Positions 27,590 through 35,121 of a DNA stretch of 64,000 nucleotides are shown here, piece after piece (the stretch's first letter is position 1; the number at the start of each line of letters is the position of its first letter). Source of the stretch: Enterococcus mediterraneensis. GTDB taxonomy: Bacteria > Bacillota > Bacilli > Lactobacillales > Enterococcaceae. The notes beneath the pieces are model-generated. The model was not told the DNA's origin. It did no database searches and worked only from the letters and a program-made list of their open reading frames with translations. The stretch spans positions 1,287,501-1,351,500 of the forward strand of contig NZ_UWOP01000001.1 in the NCBI RefSeq assembly GCF_900604485.1. Reading direction: 5' to 3'. The position numbers and the translations under genes were made by a program.

Positions 27590-28801
27590 TTAGTTGCTCC
27601 ACGCTTTTTCTTTTGCGTCTTGTACTTCTGCGTGGACCTTGCTTGGCAGACCCCATAGTTTGATGAAGCCGACCGCCGCTGCTTGATCGAATGTATCAGC
27701 GGAAGTGTAAGTCGCTAATTCTTCACTGTATAGGCTGTTTTCTGATTTTCTTCCTTCAACGATCACATTGCCTTTGAACAGTTTCACCCGGATCACACCG
27801 TTGACGTATTGTTGTGTTTCTTTCAAGAAAGCAATCAGAGAATCAGTCAATGGATTGAACCATAATCCGTCATAAATGATTTGGCTCAATTGTTGTTCAA
27901 TAACTGGTTTGAAATGCGCCAATTCCCGAACAAATGTCAAGTCTTCCAATTCCTTATGAGCTTGCATCAATGTGATGGCTCCAGGACATTCGTAAACTTC
28001 CCGTGATTTGATCCCTACTAGACGATTTTCCACGTGGTCGATCCGACCGATCCCATGTTTGCCGGCGATCAGGTTCAATTCCATGATCAGTTCTGACAAT
28101 GTATAAGTTTCGCCGTTCAATGCTACTGGAACGCCTTCTTCAAAAGTGATTTCAAGAATGTCCGGTGTATCAGGCGTATCTTCCAATTCAGCAGTCAATT
28201 CGTAGGCACCTTTTGGCGGAGTTGCCCAAGGATTTTCCAAGATTCCACATTCGCAGGCCCGACCCCAAATGTTTTGGTCGATAGAATAAGGGTTATCTAA
28301 ATTAGCTGGGATCGGAACACCTTTTGCTGCAGCATATTCGATTTCTTCTTCCCGTGACCAATGCCATTCCCGAACAGGTGCGATGACTTTCAAATCTGGC
28401 GCCAATGCATTGATAGCTACTTCAAAACGGACTTGGTCGTTTCCTTTACCAGTACAGCCGTGAGCAACGGTGGTAGCCCCAGTTGTCCGTGCTAATTCCA
28501 CCAATTTTTTGGCGATCAAAGGACGTGACAATGCGGAAACCAGCGGATAAGACTGTTCATAGAAGGTATGGCCTTGCAATGCGATCAGCGCGTATTCTTG
28601 CGCAAATTCTTCTTTTGCATCGATAGCGTAAGAAGCTACCGCACCGACTTGCAATGCTTTTTCTTTAATGAAGGCAGTATCTTTGCCTTCCCCGATATCC
28701 AAACAACACGCTACTACATCGTATCCTTCATCTGTCAGCCATTTAATTGAAACGGAAGTATCCAAACCTCCGGAGTATGCTAAAATCACTTTTTCTTTCA
28801 T
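27590..28801 (-). CDS. argG: Argininosuccinate synthase
   Basis: This enzyme joins citrulline and aspartate with ATP to give argininosuccinate. With start at 28801 the protein is 403 residues, the usual length for Bacillota. The N-terminal P-loop AYSGGLDTS (about residues 7-15), the [14 protein letters not shown] segment (about 115-128) and the [14 protein letters not shown] segment (about 180-193) are present. The start [12 protein letters not shown] follows SD GAAAGGACG; an ATG at 28822 lies before this SD and adds seven non-homologous residues. It leads an argG-argH unit. The earlier arginine genes are absent, so the pair may recycle citrulline. AT-rich ArgR-like sites precede it. Confidence 0.97.
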   Translation of the reverse strand: MKEKVILAYSGGLDTSVSIKWLTDEGYDVVACCLDIGEGKDTAFIKEKALQVGAVASYAIDAKEEFAQEYALIALQGHTFYEQSYPLVSALSRPLIAKKLVELARTTGATTVAHGCTGKGNDQVRFEVAINALAPDLKVIAPVREWHWSREEEIEYAAAKGVPIPANLDNPYSIDQNIWGRACECGILENPWATPPKGAYELTAELEDTPDTPDILEITFEEGVPVALNGETYTLSELIMELNLIAGKHGIGRIDHVENRLVGIKSREVYECPGAITLMQAHKELEDLTFVRELAHFKPVIEQQLSQIIYDGLWFNPLTDSLIAFLKETQQYVNGVIRVKLFKGNVIVEGRKSENSLYSEELATYTSADTFDQAAAVGFIKLWGLPSKVHAEVQDAKEKAWSN

Positions 28802-28842
28802 TTTTATCGTCCTTTCTATCATTCTTTCAAGTTGATGTCGCT

Positions 28843-28871
28843 ATCTTAGCAAAATGAAAATAGAAAAGCAA
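28843..28871 (-). promoter_or_regulatory. Promoter of argG
   Basis: Minus-strand -35 TTGCTT (28871-28866), 17-nt spacer, -10 TAAGAT (28848-28843), about 41 bases upstream of the argG start. Confidence 0.65.
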
Positions 28872-28879
28872 CTATTTTA

Positions 28880-28940
28880 TAAATAAATATACAAAAATAT
28901 TAATAAATTCTATAAAATATACAAAATAAACATGTTTATT
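28880..28940 (-). promoter_or_regulatory. Candidate ArgR operators upstream of argG
   Basis: The minus-strand sequence TGTATATTTATTTA (28893-28880) matches 13 of 14 positions of the ARG-box pattern TGWATWWWTATNCA and sits just upstream of the argG -35. A 16-bp perfect palindrome AATAAACATGTTTATT (28925-28940) is a second candidate. The tract is very AT-rich, so chance similarity is possible. Confidence 0.5.
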
Positions 28941-29063
28941 CAATAAAATTGTATTTTTTGGCGTTTTCCATGGCTCGTTAAATGAAAAACTTTCTGAAAA
29001 AATTGTCGAGTTTTCGTTTTTATGAAAGAAAGCAAGAAAAAACTAAAAAATAGGAGAAACTCG
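28941..29063. other. AT-rich divergent spacer between argG and rplM
   Basis: Together with the flanking promoters this spans 375 bases without a gene. A short frame at 29022-29213 overlaps the rplM start in another frame and is not convincing. Confidence 0.4.
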
Positions 29064-29092
29064 TTGACTTTGTCTGTTGCAGAAGGTATTAT
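29064..29092 (+). promoter_or_regulatory. Promoter of rplM-rpsI
   Basis: -35 TTGACT (29064-29069), 17-nt spacer, -10 TATTAT (29087-29092). The leader of about 75 nt to the rplM start could hold an L13-type autoregulatory RNA, which I cannot confirm by eye. Confidence 0.7.
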
Positions 29093-29176
29093 GTTAAATG
29101 GTATTGTTTGCCCCACGAGAGCCCCGGAAACTCAAGTGATTGTCAAACATTCGAAATTGAATTGGAGGAAAAAATC

Positions 29177-29620
29177 GTGCGTACAACATATATGGCCAAA
29201 ACTGGCGAAGTAGAACGTAAATGGTATGTAGTAGACGCAACGGATGTTCCGTTAGGTCGTCTTTCAGCTGTTGTAGCTTCTGTGCTACGCGGCAAAAATA
29301 AACCAACTTTCACACCTCATGTGGATACTGGTGATTTTGTCATTGTTATCAATGCAGATCAAATCAAATTAACAGGTAACAAAGCAAGCGATAAAATTTA
29401 TTACCGTCACTCAAATTTCCCTGGAGGCTTGAAATCAGTCTCTGCTGGTGAATTGCGTGCTAAAAATTCTCGTCGTTTGGTCGAAACTTCTGTTAAAGGC
29501 ATGCTTCCTAAAAACACTTTAGGTCGTCAACAAGGAATGAAATTGCACGTCTACGGCGGAGCAGAACATCCACATGCTGCACAACAACCAGAAGTATTGG
29601 ATATCACAAACTTAATCTAA
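29177..29620 (+). CDS. rplM: Ribosomal protein L13 (uL13)
   Basis: This 147-residue large-subunit protein binds 23S rRNA early in assembly. Sequence [16 protein letters not shown] near the N-terminus and the conserved [11 protein letters not shown] segment identify it. The start is GTG at 29177 ([16 protein letters not shown]), eight bases after SD GGAGGAA; an upstream in-frame ATG at 29108 would add 23 residues that do not belong to the family. It is co-transcribed with rpsI, 15 bases downstream, as in nearly all bacteria. The known L13-S9 autoregulation by a leader RNA is a possibility here. Confidence 0.98.
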   Translation: MRTTYMAKTGEVERKWYVVDATDVPLGRLSAVVASVLRGKNKPTFTPHVDTGDFVIVINADQIKLTGNKASDKIYYRHSNFPGGLKSVSAGELRAKNSRRLVETSVKGMLPKNTLGRQQGMKLHVYGGAEHPHAAQQPEVLDITNLI

Positions 29621-29635
29621 TAGGAGGGAATTTCA

Positions 29636-30028
29636 TTGGCACAAGCTCAATATATCGGCACAGGCCGTCGTAAAAACGCAGTTGCCCGCGTACGTTTGGT
29701 ACCAGGCTCTGGTAAAATTACTGTAAACAATAAAGATGTTGAAGAATATATTCCACACGCTGACTTGCGCGAAGTCATCAACCAACCATTTGGTGTTACT
29801 GAAACAAAAGGCTCTTATGATGTTTTTGTAAACGTAACTGGCGGTGGCTATGCAGGACAATCAGGCGCGATCCGTCATGGTATCGCACGTGCATTGCTAC
29901 AAGTAGACCCAGACTTCCGTTTAGCTCTTAAACGCGCTGGCTTGCTTACACGTGACGCACGTATGGTTGAACGTAAAAAACCAGGTCTTAAGAAAGCTCG
30001 TAAAGCTTCTCAATTCTCAAAACGTTAA
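29636..30028 (+). CDS. rpsI: Ribosomal protein S9 (uS9)
   Basis: This 130-residue small-subunit protein has the family motif [10 protein letters not shown] near its start and the basic C-terminal tail ending in [11 protein letters not shown], which reaches the P site. The start is TTG at 29636, after SD TAGGAGGG. Its last 50 bases form part of a 76-bp direct repeat whose second copy lies 4.87 kb downstream. The gene has thus served as the integration target of a mobile element, which restored the reading frame and provided a new terminator. Its protein sequence appears unaffected. Confidence 0.98.
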   Translation: MAQAQYIGTGRRKNAVARVRLVPGSGKITVNNKDVEEYIPHADLREVINQPFGVTETKGSYDVFVNVTGGGYAGQSGAIRHGIARALLQVDPDFRLALKRAGLLTRDARMVERKKPGLKKARKASQFSKR

Positions 30029-30054
30029 TATATATATATATCGACTTTTCAGGC
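29979..30054 (+). repeat. attL: 76-bp direct repeat at the 3' end of rpsI
   Basis: From AACCAGGTC through the rpsI stop and the following TA-rich stretch to TTTTCAGGC. It matches 34852-34927 at 73 of 76 positions; differences are at 29992, 30034 and 30043. It includes the last 50 bases of rpsI. Confidence 0.93.
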
Positions 30055-30650
30055 GTTTCGCAATTCACTTTGCGAAGCGTCTTTTTTTGAGTTGACACCA
30101 TTGTTGACACCATTCCGGTTTGCATCTTTTTGAGACAATTTGCGACAGGCAATTTCACCAATGGCATTTGAATGACGTTTGGTGTGTTTACATAGGTTCT
30201 TGTAGTGTTGGTATCGCTGTGAGTCAATGCTTCAGAAATCTGTTCCAGAGCTACGCCAGATTGTTTGGCTAGAGTTGCCCCAGTATGCCGTAGCTTGTAT
30301 GGGATCGCATGGGTAAGGTGTTTATGTCGTCGCTCAATAGATTTCATGCGGTAGTTCAAATAATCTGTATGAAGTCTTTGATTGATATTCCCTTTATCAT
30401 CAAAGAAGGTAAAGAGTAGCTGTTCTTCGGTTTGTTCGATTTCAAACTGAGCTAGTTCTTCTTTTTGTTGGATTTTCCACTGTTGAAGTAATTGCTTTAG
30501 CTCATTTTGAATATGGAAAATTGTCGTTTTATTCCCTTTTGTGCTTTTTTCATTGCCGAATTTATCTAAGGCTTTACCAATCGTAATCTGGGAGGTAGTG
30601 AAATTCAAGTTTTTCCACTTGATAGCATAGGTTTCTAATTTGCACCTTTA
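29988..30650 (-). pseudogene. Tyrosine integrase, N-terminally truncated remnant
   Basis: The open frame (29988-30608, TTG start with no SD) encodes only the catalytic half of a phage/ICE-type tyrosine recombinase. Box II appears as IPYKLRHTGATLAKQSG, the later histidine in ALTHSDTNTT and the nucleophile tyrosine in RTYVNTP. Reading back in frame past 30608, residues ETYAIKWKNLNF continue the family pattern to a TAA near 30650; before that, no N-terminal SAM-like or arm-binding domain can be found in any frame. The region of the first catalytic arginine is damaged. The 3' end reaches into attL, the usual position for an integrase next to its att site. The protein should be inactive. A MVSTMVST duplication lies near its end. 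Confidence 0.82.
30053..30088 (+). terminator. Terminator after rpsI supplied by the island
   Basis: Arms GCGTTTCGCA (30053-30062) and TGCGAAGCGT (30071-30080, G-T pairs) followed by CTTTTTTT. It replaces the original rpsI terminator now found at 34927-34957. Confidence 0.85.
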
Positions 30651-30925
30651 AAAAATCCCAATTCAAATATTTTGACGTGAACATATTCAGTGAATTGAAA
30701 TTTCAATTTTTTTAGGTTTTTGTATTGGTTTGAGTAGGCACTTTCATTGCTTTATCTCGAGCTAGACTGATGTTATTTTTAATCAATTATTAGCTGTAAT
30801 CTTCGTTTAAAAGTTGGAGTAAGTGTTCAAGATAACTTCTTTTGAAAAACTGCTCCAATTATTTTTCTAAGAACATAGTCATTCCTAATTTTTCAATTAT
30901 TGAAGACTTTAATTTTATCTGTATT
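30651..30925. other. AT-rich non-coding stretch inside the island
   Basis: No frame, RNA or repeat is recognised. It is likely the eroded 5' part of the integrase region. Confidence 0.4.
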
Positions 30926-30975
30926 AAAGATAAATAGCAATATCTTTATTACAGATACCTATAATGAGTATAGGT
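30926..30975 (+). promoter_or_regulatory. Two palindromic operators and -10 of the Xre regulator
   Basis: AAAGATA-8 nt-TATCTTT (30926-30947) and ACCTATA-ATGAG-TATAGGT (30957-30975). The second contains the -10 box TATAAT (30960-30965) and touches the SD AGGTG (30972-30976). Autoregulation by the Xre protein is inferred. Confidence 0.65.
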
Positions 30976-30982
30976 GATGAAG

Positions 30983-31198
30983 ATGAAATATAAGAATATT
31001 CGTTCAATAAGAGAAGATAATGACGTGACACAACAACAAATGGCGCAGTTACTAAATGTTTCACAAAATACTTATTCGCAGTATGAAACTGGGAAGATTG
31101 AGTGGACGGCCAGTACATTAATTAAGGTAGCTGATTATTTTGATGTTAGTGTGGATTATTTGCTTGATAGGACGAAAAAGAAAAAATATGGTAAATAG
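30983..31198 (+). CDS. Small Xre/HTH_3-family regulator of the island
   Basis: A 71-residue Cro/C1-type DNA-binding protein, almost entirely a helix-turn-helix domain: IRSIREDNDVTQQQMAQLL, then VSQNTYSQYETGK as recognition helix, then VADYFDVSVDYLLDRT. It has a basic tail (KKKKYGK). ATG 30983 follows SD AGGTG by six bases; GTG 30974 and ATG 30977 are in-frame alternatives that overlap the operator and the SD. It precedes the methyltransferase by 189 bases on the same strand. By analogy to control (C) proteins of restriction-modification systems, it may time or restrain expression of the operon. The palindrome over its own start suggests autoregulation. Confidence 0.87.
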   Translation: MKYKNIRSIREDNDVTQQQMAQLLNVSQNTYSQYETGKIEWTASTLIKVADYFDVSVDYLLDRTKKKKYGK

Positions 31199-31387
31199 TA
31201 ATGTAATACAGTAAAAGTTCAAATTAATGAAACAGTCAAGATATTTTAGATAAATACCAATGTATTGGAAGCTACTAATGAATTTTATATTGTCAGAGTA
31301 ATTTAGAAAAAGAGATTTTATTAGTGAAGGCTTAATTTTTCATACAGTTATTTTTTTAGAGAATAGATGGTAAGGGGGATAAAAAGT

Positions 31388-32839
31388 ATGACAAAAAAAG
31401 TTGATAATAAATTTAACCAATATTTTACAAATAGTAATATCGCTACATTTATGTCATCTTTATTCACTATTCCTCACGAACAAAGTGAGATCTGTATTTT
31501 AGACCCAGGAGCAGGGGAAGGTAATCTTTCCTTTAGCACTGTAAAGTTTATTGCTGAAAATTTTCCTAATATAAGAAAAATTAGGATTATCGCTTACGAG
31601 ATAGATAAGAAATTATCTCAAAAACTTGAAATGCGATTTCAAGAAATGAAACATGATATTAAAGAATCATTTGAAGTAGAATTAGATTTTAAGATAGTAG
31701 TAAAAAACTATTTGTATTGTTCTAAAGATAAGATAGATGCAGATATAGCCATAGTTAATCCGCCTTATGGAAAAATAATCCAATCCTCAAACATTTCAAT
31801 TCATCTTCGGAATATGGGCTACTCTAATATAAATTATTATTCATCATTTATTGAAATTGCAATGTCACATCTAAAAAAAGGCGGGCAATTGGTTACGATA
31901 ATACCACGCAGTTTTATGAACGGAACTTATTTCAAAAAATTTAGAGAAAATATTTTTCAGAGAAACTCAATTGATCGTATTCATGTTTTTGAATCTAGGT
32001 ATTTATTTGATAAAGTAGTTCAAGAAAATGTTATTCTTAAACTAAATAAGAAAAGACAAAAAAATGATGTATTGATAGATGTGAGTTGTTCTACAGATGA
32101 TAGTTTTGATGACATGGAACTCGTATCTAGCTTAAGATACGATTTAGTAGATAAAGAAAATAATTATTTAATGAAGGTTTCAAGCAATAAGGTGGAACTT
32201 GAAATTAGAAAAATTATTGAGAGGAATGGGGTATCGCTAACCAGTTTAGGTGAACTCAAAGTGTCAACTGGTCCTGTAGTTGATTTTCGCGAAGAGCCAG
32301 ATTCAATTTCTGAAAAAATATATAAGCAAGCAGTTCCTTATATATTTCAAGATCATATTCGTGAGAATGAAAATATGGTAGTTTGGCCTCTGAAACATCC
32401 TAAAAAAGGCAACTATCTTAAAGTAACAGAAAAAAATTATTCTCGGTTGCGTAAAGCAGGAAATTATGTTGTGGTTAGAAGATTTAGCCCTAAAGAGTCG
32501 CGTCATAGAGTAAATGCAGTTGTAGTACCAGATAATTTATCTTTTGAATATTATGCCTTTGATAATAAGATAAACTATTTTCATCTTAATAAAGAAGGAC
32601 TTCCAGAAGATATTGCAATAGGGCTTAGTTTATATTTGAATTCATCGTTAGTGGAGATTTTTATCAAACAAATTAGTGGAAGTACACAATTAAATAGGTC
32701 AGATTTAGCTTTGTTGAAATATCCAGAACTGCAGCAAATGGAAGAGATGGGAAAATCATGGAAAAAAGGCGCTTATGAATATAATCAGCTTAATATAAAT
32801 AAAGTGGTTGCTTCAGCTATATTGAGTTGGGAGAAGTAG
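31388..32839 (+). CDS. N6-adenine DNA methyltransferase, Eco57I/PaeR7I-like
   Basis: A 483-residue gamma-type adenine methyltransferase. AdoMet-binding motif I is DPGAGEG (39-45) and catalytic motif IV is NPPY (124-127), followed by a long C-terminal half (about 250-483) without known motif that likely reads the target sequence. No endonuclease domain is seen in the chain. ATG 31388 has SD AAGGGGG ten bases upstream; a start at 31367 precedes that SD. The next gene follows after 14 bases, so transcription is shared. In context it should mark host DNA as self for the two partner proteins. Codon use (many AGA, ATA) differs from the core genes. An orphan regulatory methylase is the alternative, but the operon with nuclease-like genes favours a defence role. 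Confidence 0.87.
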   Translation: MTKKVDNKFNQYFTNSNIATFMSSLFTIPHEQSEICILDPGAGEGNLSFSTVKFIAENFPNIRKIRIIAYEIDKKLSQKLEMRFQEMKHDIKESFEVELDFKIVVKNYLYCSKDKIDADIAIVNPPYGKIIQSSNISIHLRNMGYSNINYYSSFIEIAMSHLKKGGQLVTIIPRSFMNGTYFKKFRENIFQRNSIDRIHVFESRYLFDKVVQENVILKLNKKRQKNDVLIDVSCSTDDSFDDMELVSSLRYDLVDKENNYLMKVSSNKVELEIRKIIERNGVSLTSLGELKVSTGPVVDFREEPDSISEKIYKQAVPYIFQDHIRENENMVVWPLKHPKKGNYLKVTEKNYSRLRKAGNYVVVRRFSPKESRHRVNAVVVPDNLSFEYYAFDNKINYFHLNKEGLPEDIAIGLSLYLNSSLVEIFIKQISGSTQLNRSDLALLKYPELQQMEEMGKSWKKGAYEYNQLNINKVVASAILSWEK

Positions 32840-32853
32840 AAGGAGGAGCAACG

Positions 32854-33972
32854 ATGGGGTTAGTAGAACAGATAGAAAATAGCAGGAAAGAAATAAAGAC
32901 AGATAGTTATCCTATGTCAATTGGGGAGGTTGCTAATTTATATAGGGATGGAGATTTGGTCATATTTCCAGAGTATCAAAGGTACTTTCGGTGGTCTCAA
33001 AAGCAAAAATCAGAGTTTATTGAGTCATTGATTTTAGACATACCTATTCCGCCAATATTCGTATCTAATAATGCTGATGGTAGGTGGGATATAATTGATG
33101 GCCTTCAAAGAACTTCAACAATACTAGAGTTCATGGGATTATTGCGTAAGCGAGATAATGAGGATGAGTTTTATGAGCCAAGTGTATTATTAGGTACTAA
33201 GTTTCTTCCGGATCTTGAAGGTAAAAAATGGGATGATAAAGATGATATAGCTAATAGCTTACCAGCTGAAGTAAGACGAAATATCAAGAGAAGGAAAATT
33301 AATATTAGCATTGTTGACAGTACTGTAAATCCCAATATTAAATATGAGCTTTTTCAGCGACTAAATCGAAATGGATCTATTCTTAAGGGACAAGAGGTTA
33401 GAAATAGCCTGATGATTATGATTAATAATCGTTTTTATAAGTTCATTGAAAAGTTATCTAATTATGAAAAACTTAATGAGATTATTGATATTACTGAAAA
33501 GAAAAAAGATGAGCAATTTGTGAAAGAATTGGTAGTTAGATTTTTGATTTTACTTGAAACTGAGGGGAAAAATATTAATCCACAGGATGATATGGAGAGT
33601 TATTTGACAGAGGAAGTTATTAACATATCAGAGACATTTAATGATGAACGATACACTGAAATTGAAGCGAGATTTTATCAGACATGTGATTTATTACAGG
33701 AAGTTTTTGGAAAAAAGGCGTTTAAAAAATATTATAGTGCGGATAATAAATTTAAAGGACAATTTTTCTTGGGGCTTTTTGAAGCAATCTTTGTTCCCGT
33801 ATATACTAATTACGATTTTTATCAAAATAATCAAGAGAGTTTGAACAAAAAGGTAAAGAGTATCTCGAATAATAGGGATTTCAAAGATAGTACTAAACAT
33901 GGTGTCAGAGCGCTTGATAGGATGAAGAAAGTTTTTGAGTTGGGAAAGGAAACTTTCTATGAACATAGCTAA
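32854..33972 (+). CDS. DUF262 (GmrS-like, ParB/sulfiredoxin-fold) protein
   Basis: A 372-residue protein with an N-terminal DUF262 domain: FPEYQRYFRWSQKQK (about 38-52), ESLILDIPIPPIFV (57-70) and the signature DGLQRTSTI (82-90), where many members have DGQQR. DUF262 occurs in GmrSD type IV restriction and in other defence genes, and can bind or hydrolyse nucleotides. The C-terminal half (about 200-372) is helical; I see no HNH motif of the DUF1524 type. ATG 32854 follows SD AAGGAGGAGC. Its stop overlaps the start of the HEPN gene by 14 bases, so translation of the two is coupled. The likely role is sensing unmodified or foreign DNA, or controlling the HEPN nuclease. Confidence 0.87.
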   Translation: MGLVEQIENSRKEIKTDSYPMSIGEVANLYRDGDLVIFPEYQRYFRWSQKQKSEFIESLILDIPIPPIFVSNNADGRWDIIDGLQRTSTILEFMGLLRKRDNEDEFYEPSVLLGTKFLPDLEGKKWDDKDDIANSLPAEVRRNIKRRKINISIVDSTVNPNIKYELFQRLNRNGSILKGQEVRNSLMIMINNRFYKFIEKLSNYEKLNEIIDITEKKKDEQFVKELVVRFLILLETEGKNINPQDDMESYLTEEVINISETFNDERYTEIEARFYQTCDLLQEVFGKKAFKKYYSADNKFKGQFFLGLFEAIFVPVYTNYDFYQNNQESLNKKVKSISNNRDFKDSTKHGVRALDRMKKVFELGKETFYEHS

Positions 33973-34624
33973 TATCGAAGATTTTGAAGATGAGTTGATA
34001 AATGATCTTTCCTGGAGAAAAAGAGAGATGATAAATCTTTCTTTTGCAGTGGAGTCGGAAAACACTACTCTTACAAAAAGTATTTTAGTTAGAGCTGGAA
34101 TAGCATTGCTATGTGCTCATTGGGAAGGTTATATCAGACATGCTTCTAATGCATATGTATTATTGGTATCTTCGCAAAATATTAAAGTAAGAGAGCTCAG
34201 AGAATCATTTGTGACATTGCAGTTGACTAAAAAAATATCAGAAATTGGTAAGTCAAAGAAGATATCTGTTCAACAAGTACTAGTAAAAGATATTACTGAC
34301 GTATTAGATGAAGAATTTTCTGTCAATTTTGTGGATAGGCCTGGGAAACGTCTAATTAACACAGATTCTAATCTAAACTTCGATTTATTTGATGAAATAA
34401 TTAAGGTAATAGGGTTAGATAATATTTATGAAACTAAAAGGTATTATATTGATGCTATGATGCTTAAAAATAGAAATTCTATAGTTCATGGTGAGAAAGC
34501 TTTCTTTGATCGTTTTGATTTTTCTGATTTATTTGTCCAAGTTTTTACCATCATGGAGCAATATAAAGACCAACTAATTGAAAGTGCAGATACTCAGAAA
34601 TTCTTAAAAAATACGGGTAGTTAA
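33959..34624 (+). CDS. MAE_28990/MAE_18760-type HEPN nuclease-like protein
   Basis: A 221-residue protein with the pattern of this HEPN family: LSWRKREMINL (about 17-27), then AGIALLCAHWEGYIRHASNAYV (about 46-67, split here across the family's conserved Y/C-AHWEG core), and the HEPN catalytic motif R172-NSIV-H177 in KNRNSIVHGE. HEPN proteins with R-x4-H are mostly metal-independent RNases used as toxins or abortive-infection effectors. ATG 33959 has SD AAGGAA eight bases upstream and overlaps the DUF262 gene; an upstream TTG (33935) is less likely. It is the last gene of the operon. I infer it is the effector, released when the partners detect invasion. No partner antitoxin of MNT type is present. 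Confidence 0.85.
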   Translation: MNIANIEDFEDELINDLSWRKREMINLSFAVESENTTLTKSILVRAGIALLCAHWEGYIRHASNAYVLLVSSQNIKVRELRESFVTLQLTKKISEIGKSKKISVQQVLVKDITDVLDEEFSVNFVDRPGKRLINTDSNLNFDLFDEIIKVIGLDNIYETKRYYIDAMMLKNRNSIVHGEKAFFDRFDFSDLFVQVFTIMEQYKDQLIESADTQKFLKNTGS

Positions 34625-34851
34625 TATAATTAAGGAATTAGTATAAAGAGTAAATACAGACCAGTACTCAAGTGAGTATAGTGGTATGCAACTATTTAAT
34701 ATTCTGATGTGCAATTAATTTCTTTTGATTACGAATATTGGTAACGAATATCTAAAATTCAATAAAATATAGTGAAACTATTCCTTTTGAAATTTTGCTG
34801 TAAATCCTCCTAATATAGTATTTTTCAACTCTATAAAATTCCAAAACAGCC
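34625..34851. other. Non-coding right end of the island
   Basis: AT-rich. It contains a perfect hairpin TACTCA-AG-TGAGTA (34665-34678) inside CCAG...GTGG, without a T tract. This may be a recombination accessory site or a weak terminator. Nothing else is recognised. Confidence 0.45.
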
Positions 34852-34927
34852 AACCAGGTCTTAAAAAAGCTCGTAAAGCTTCTCAATTCTCAAAACGTTA
34901 ATATATCTATATATCAACTTTTCAGGC
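34852..34927 (+). repeat. attR: second copy of the rpsI-end repeat
   Basis: It matches 29979-30054 at 73 of 76 positions and includes a copy of the last rpsI codons with TAA at 34899-34901, with no gene attached. Confidence 0.93.
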
Positions 34928-34957
34928 ACTTTCCAAAAGTTGGAAAGTGTCTTTTTA
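34927..34957 (+). terminator. Displaced original rpsI terminator
   Basis: Arms CACTTTCC (34927-34934) and GGAAAGTG (34942-34949) followed by TCTTTTTATT. It adjoins attR and so belongs to the pre-insertion chromosome. Confidence 0.83.
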
Positions 34958-35032
34958 TTCGCAATCAATCCTCCAAAATGTTCCAGCCCTCTATATCAAT
35001 TACCATCAACACCCACCCCCCGATCCTCCATT

Positions 35033-35061
35033 TTGCTTCTTCCGGCAAACCTTAGTATAAT
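35033..35061 (+). promoter_or_regulatory. Promoter of dus
   Basis: -35 TTGCTT (35033-35038), 17-nt spacer, -10 TATAAT (35056-35061). SD GGGAGGAAG follows at 35106-35114. Confidence 0.68.
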
Positions 35062-35121
35062 AACGTTGTTTTGAAATACTTATTGGATATCGCGCGAGGT
35101 GCGCTGGGAGGAAGATACATA

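Larger units (their letters stand above)
29979..34927. mobile_element. 4.87-kb integrated island at rpsI
   Basis: The island is bounded by the 76-bp repeats and carries an integrase remnant facing attL, an Xre regulator, and a methyltransferase/DUF262/HEPN operon. It is clearly more AT-rich than its neighbours and rich in AGA, AGG and ATA codons, which are rare in the flanking genes. The 3' end of rpsI is a known target of tyrosine integrases of streptococcal and related integrative elements. No conjugation, replication or capsid gene is present. I infer a degraded integrative element fixed in the chromosome, which could move only with an integrase supplied in trans. Confidence 0.88.

Noticed and set aside
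29093-29176. L13 leader autoregulatory RNA upstream of rplM
   Set aside because: The position is right, but I could not trace the conserved stems by eye; a covariance search would decide.
29988-30608. A functional integrase
   Set aside because: The N-terminal domain and first catalytic Arg region are missing and the TTG start has no SD; treated as a remnant.
32854-33972. A complete GmrSD type IV restriction enzyme
   Set aside because: DUF262 is clear but no DUF1524/HNH motif could be found in the C-terminal half, and a methyltransferase accompanies it.
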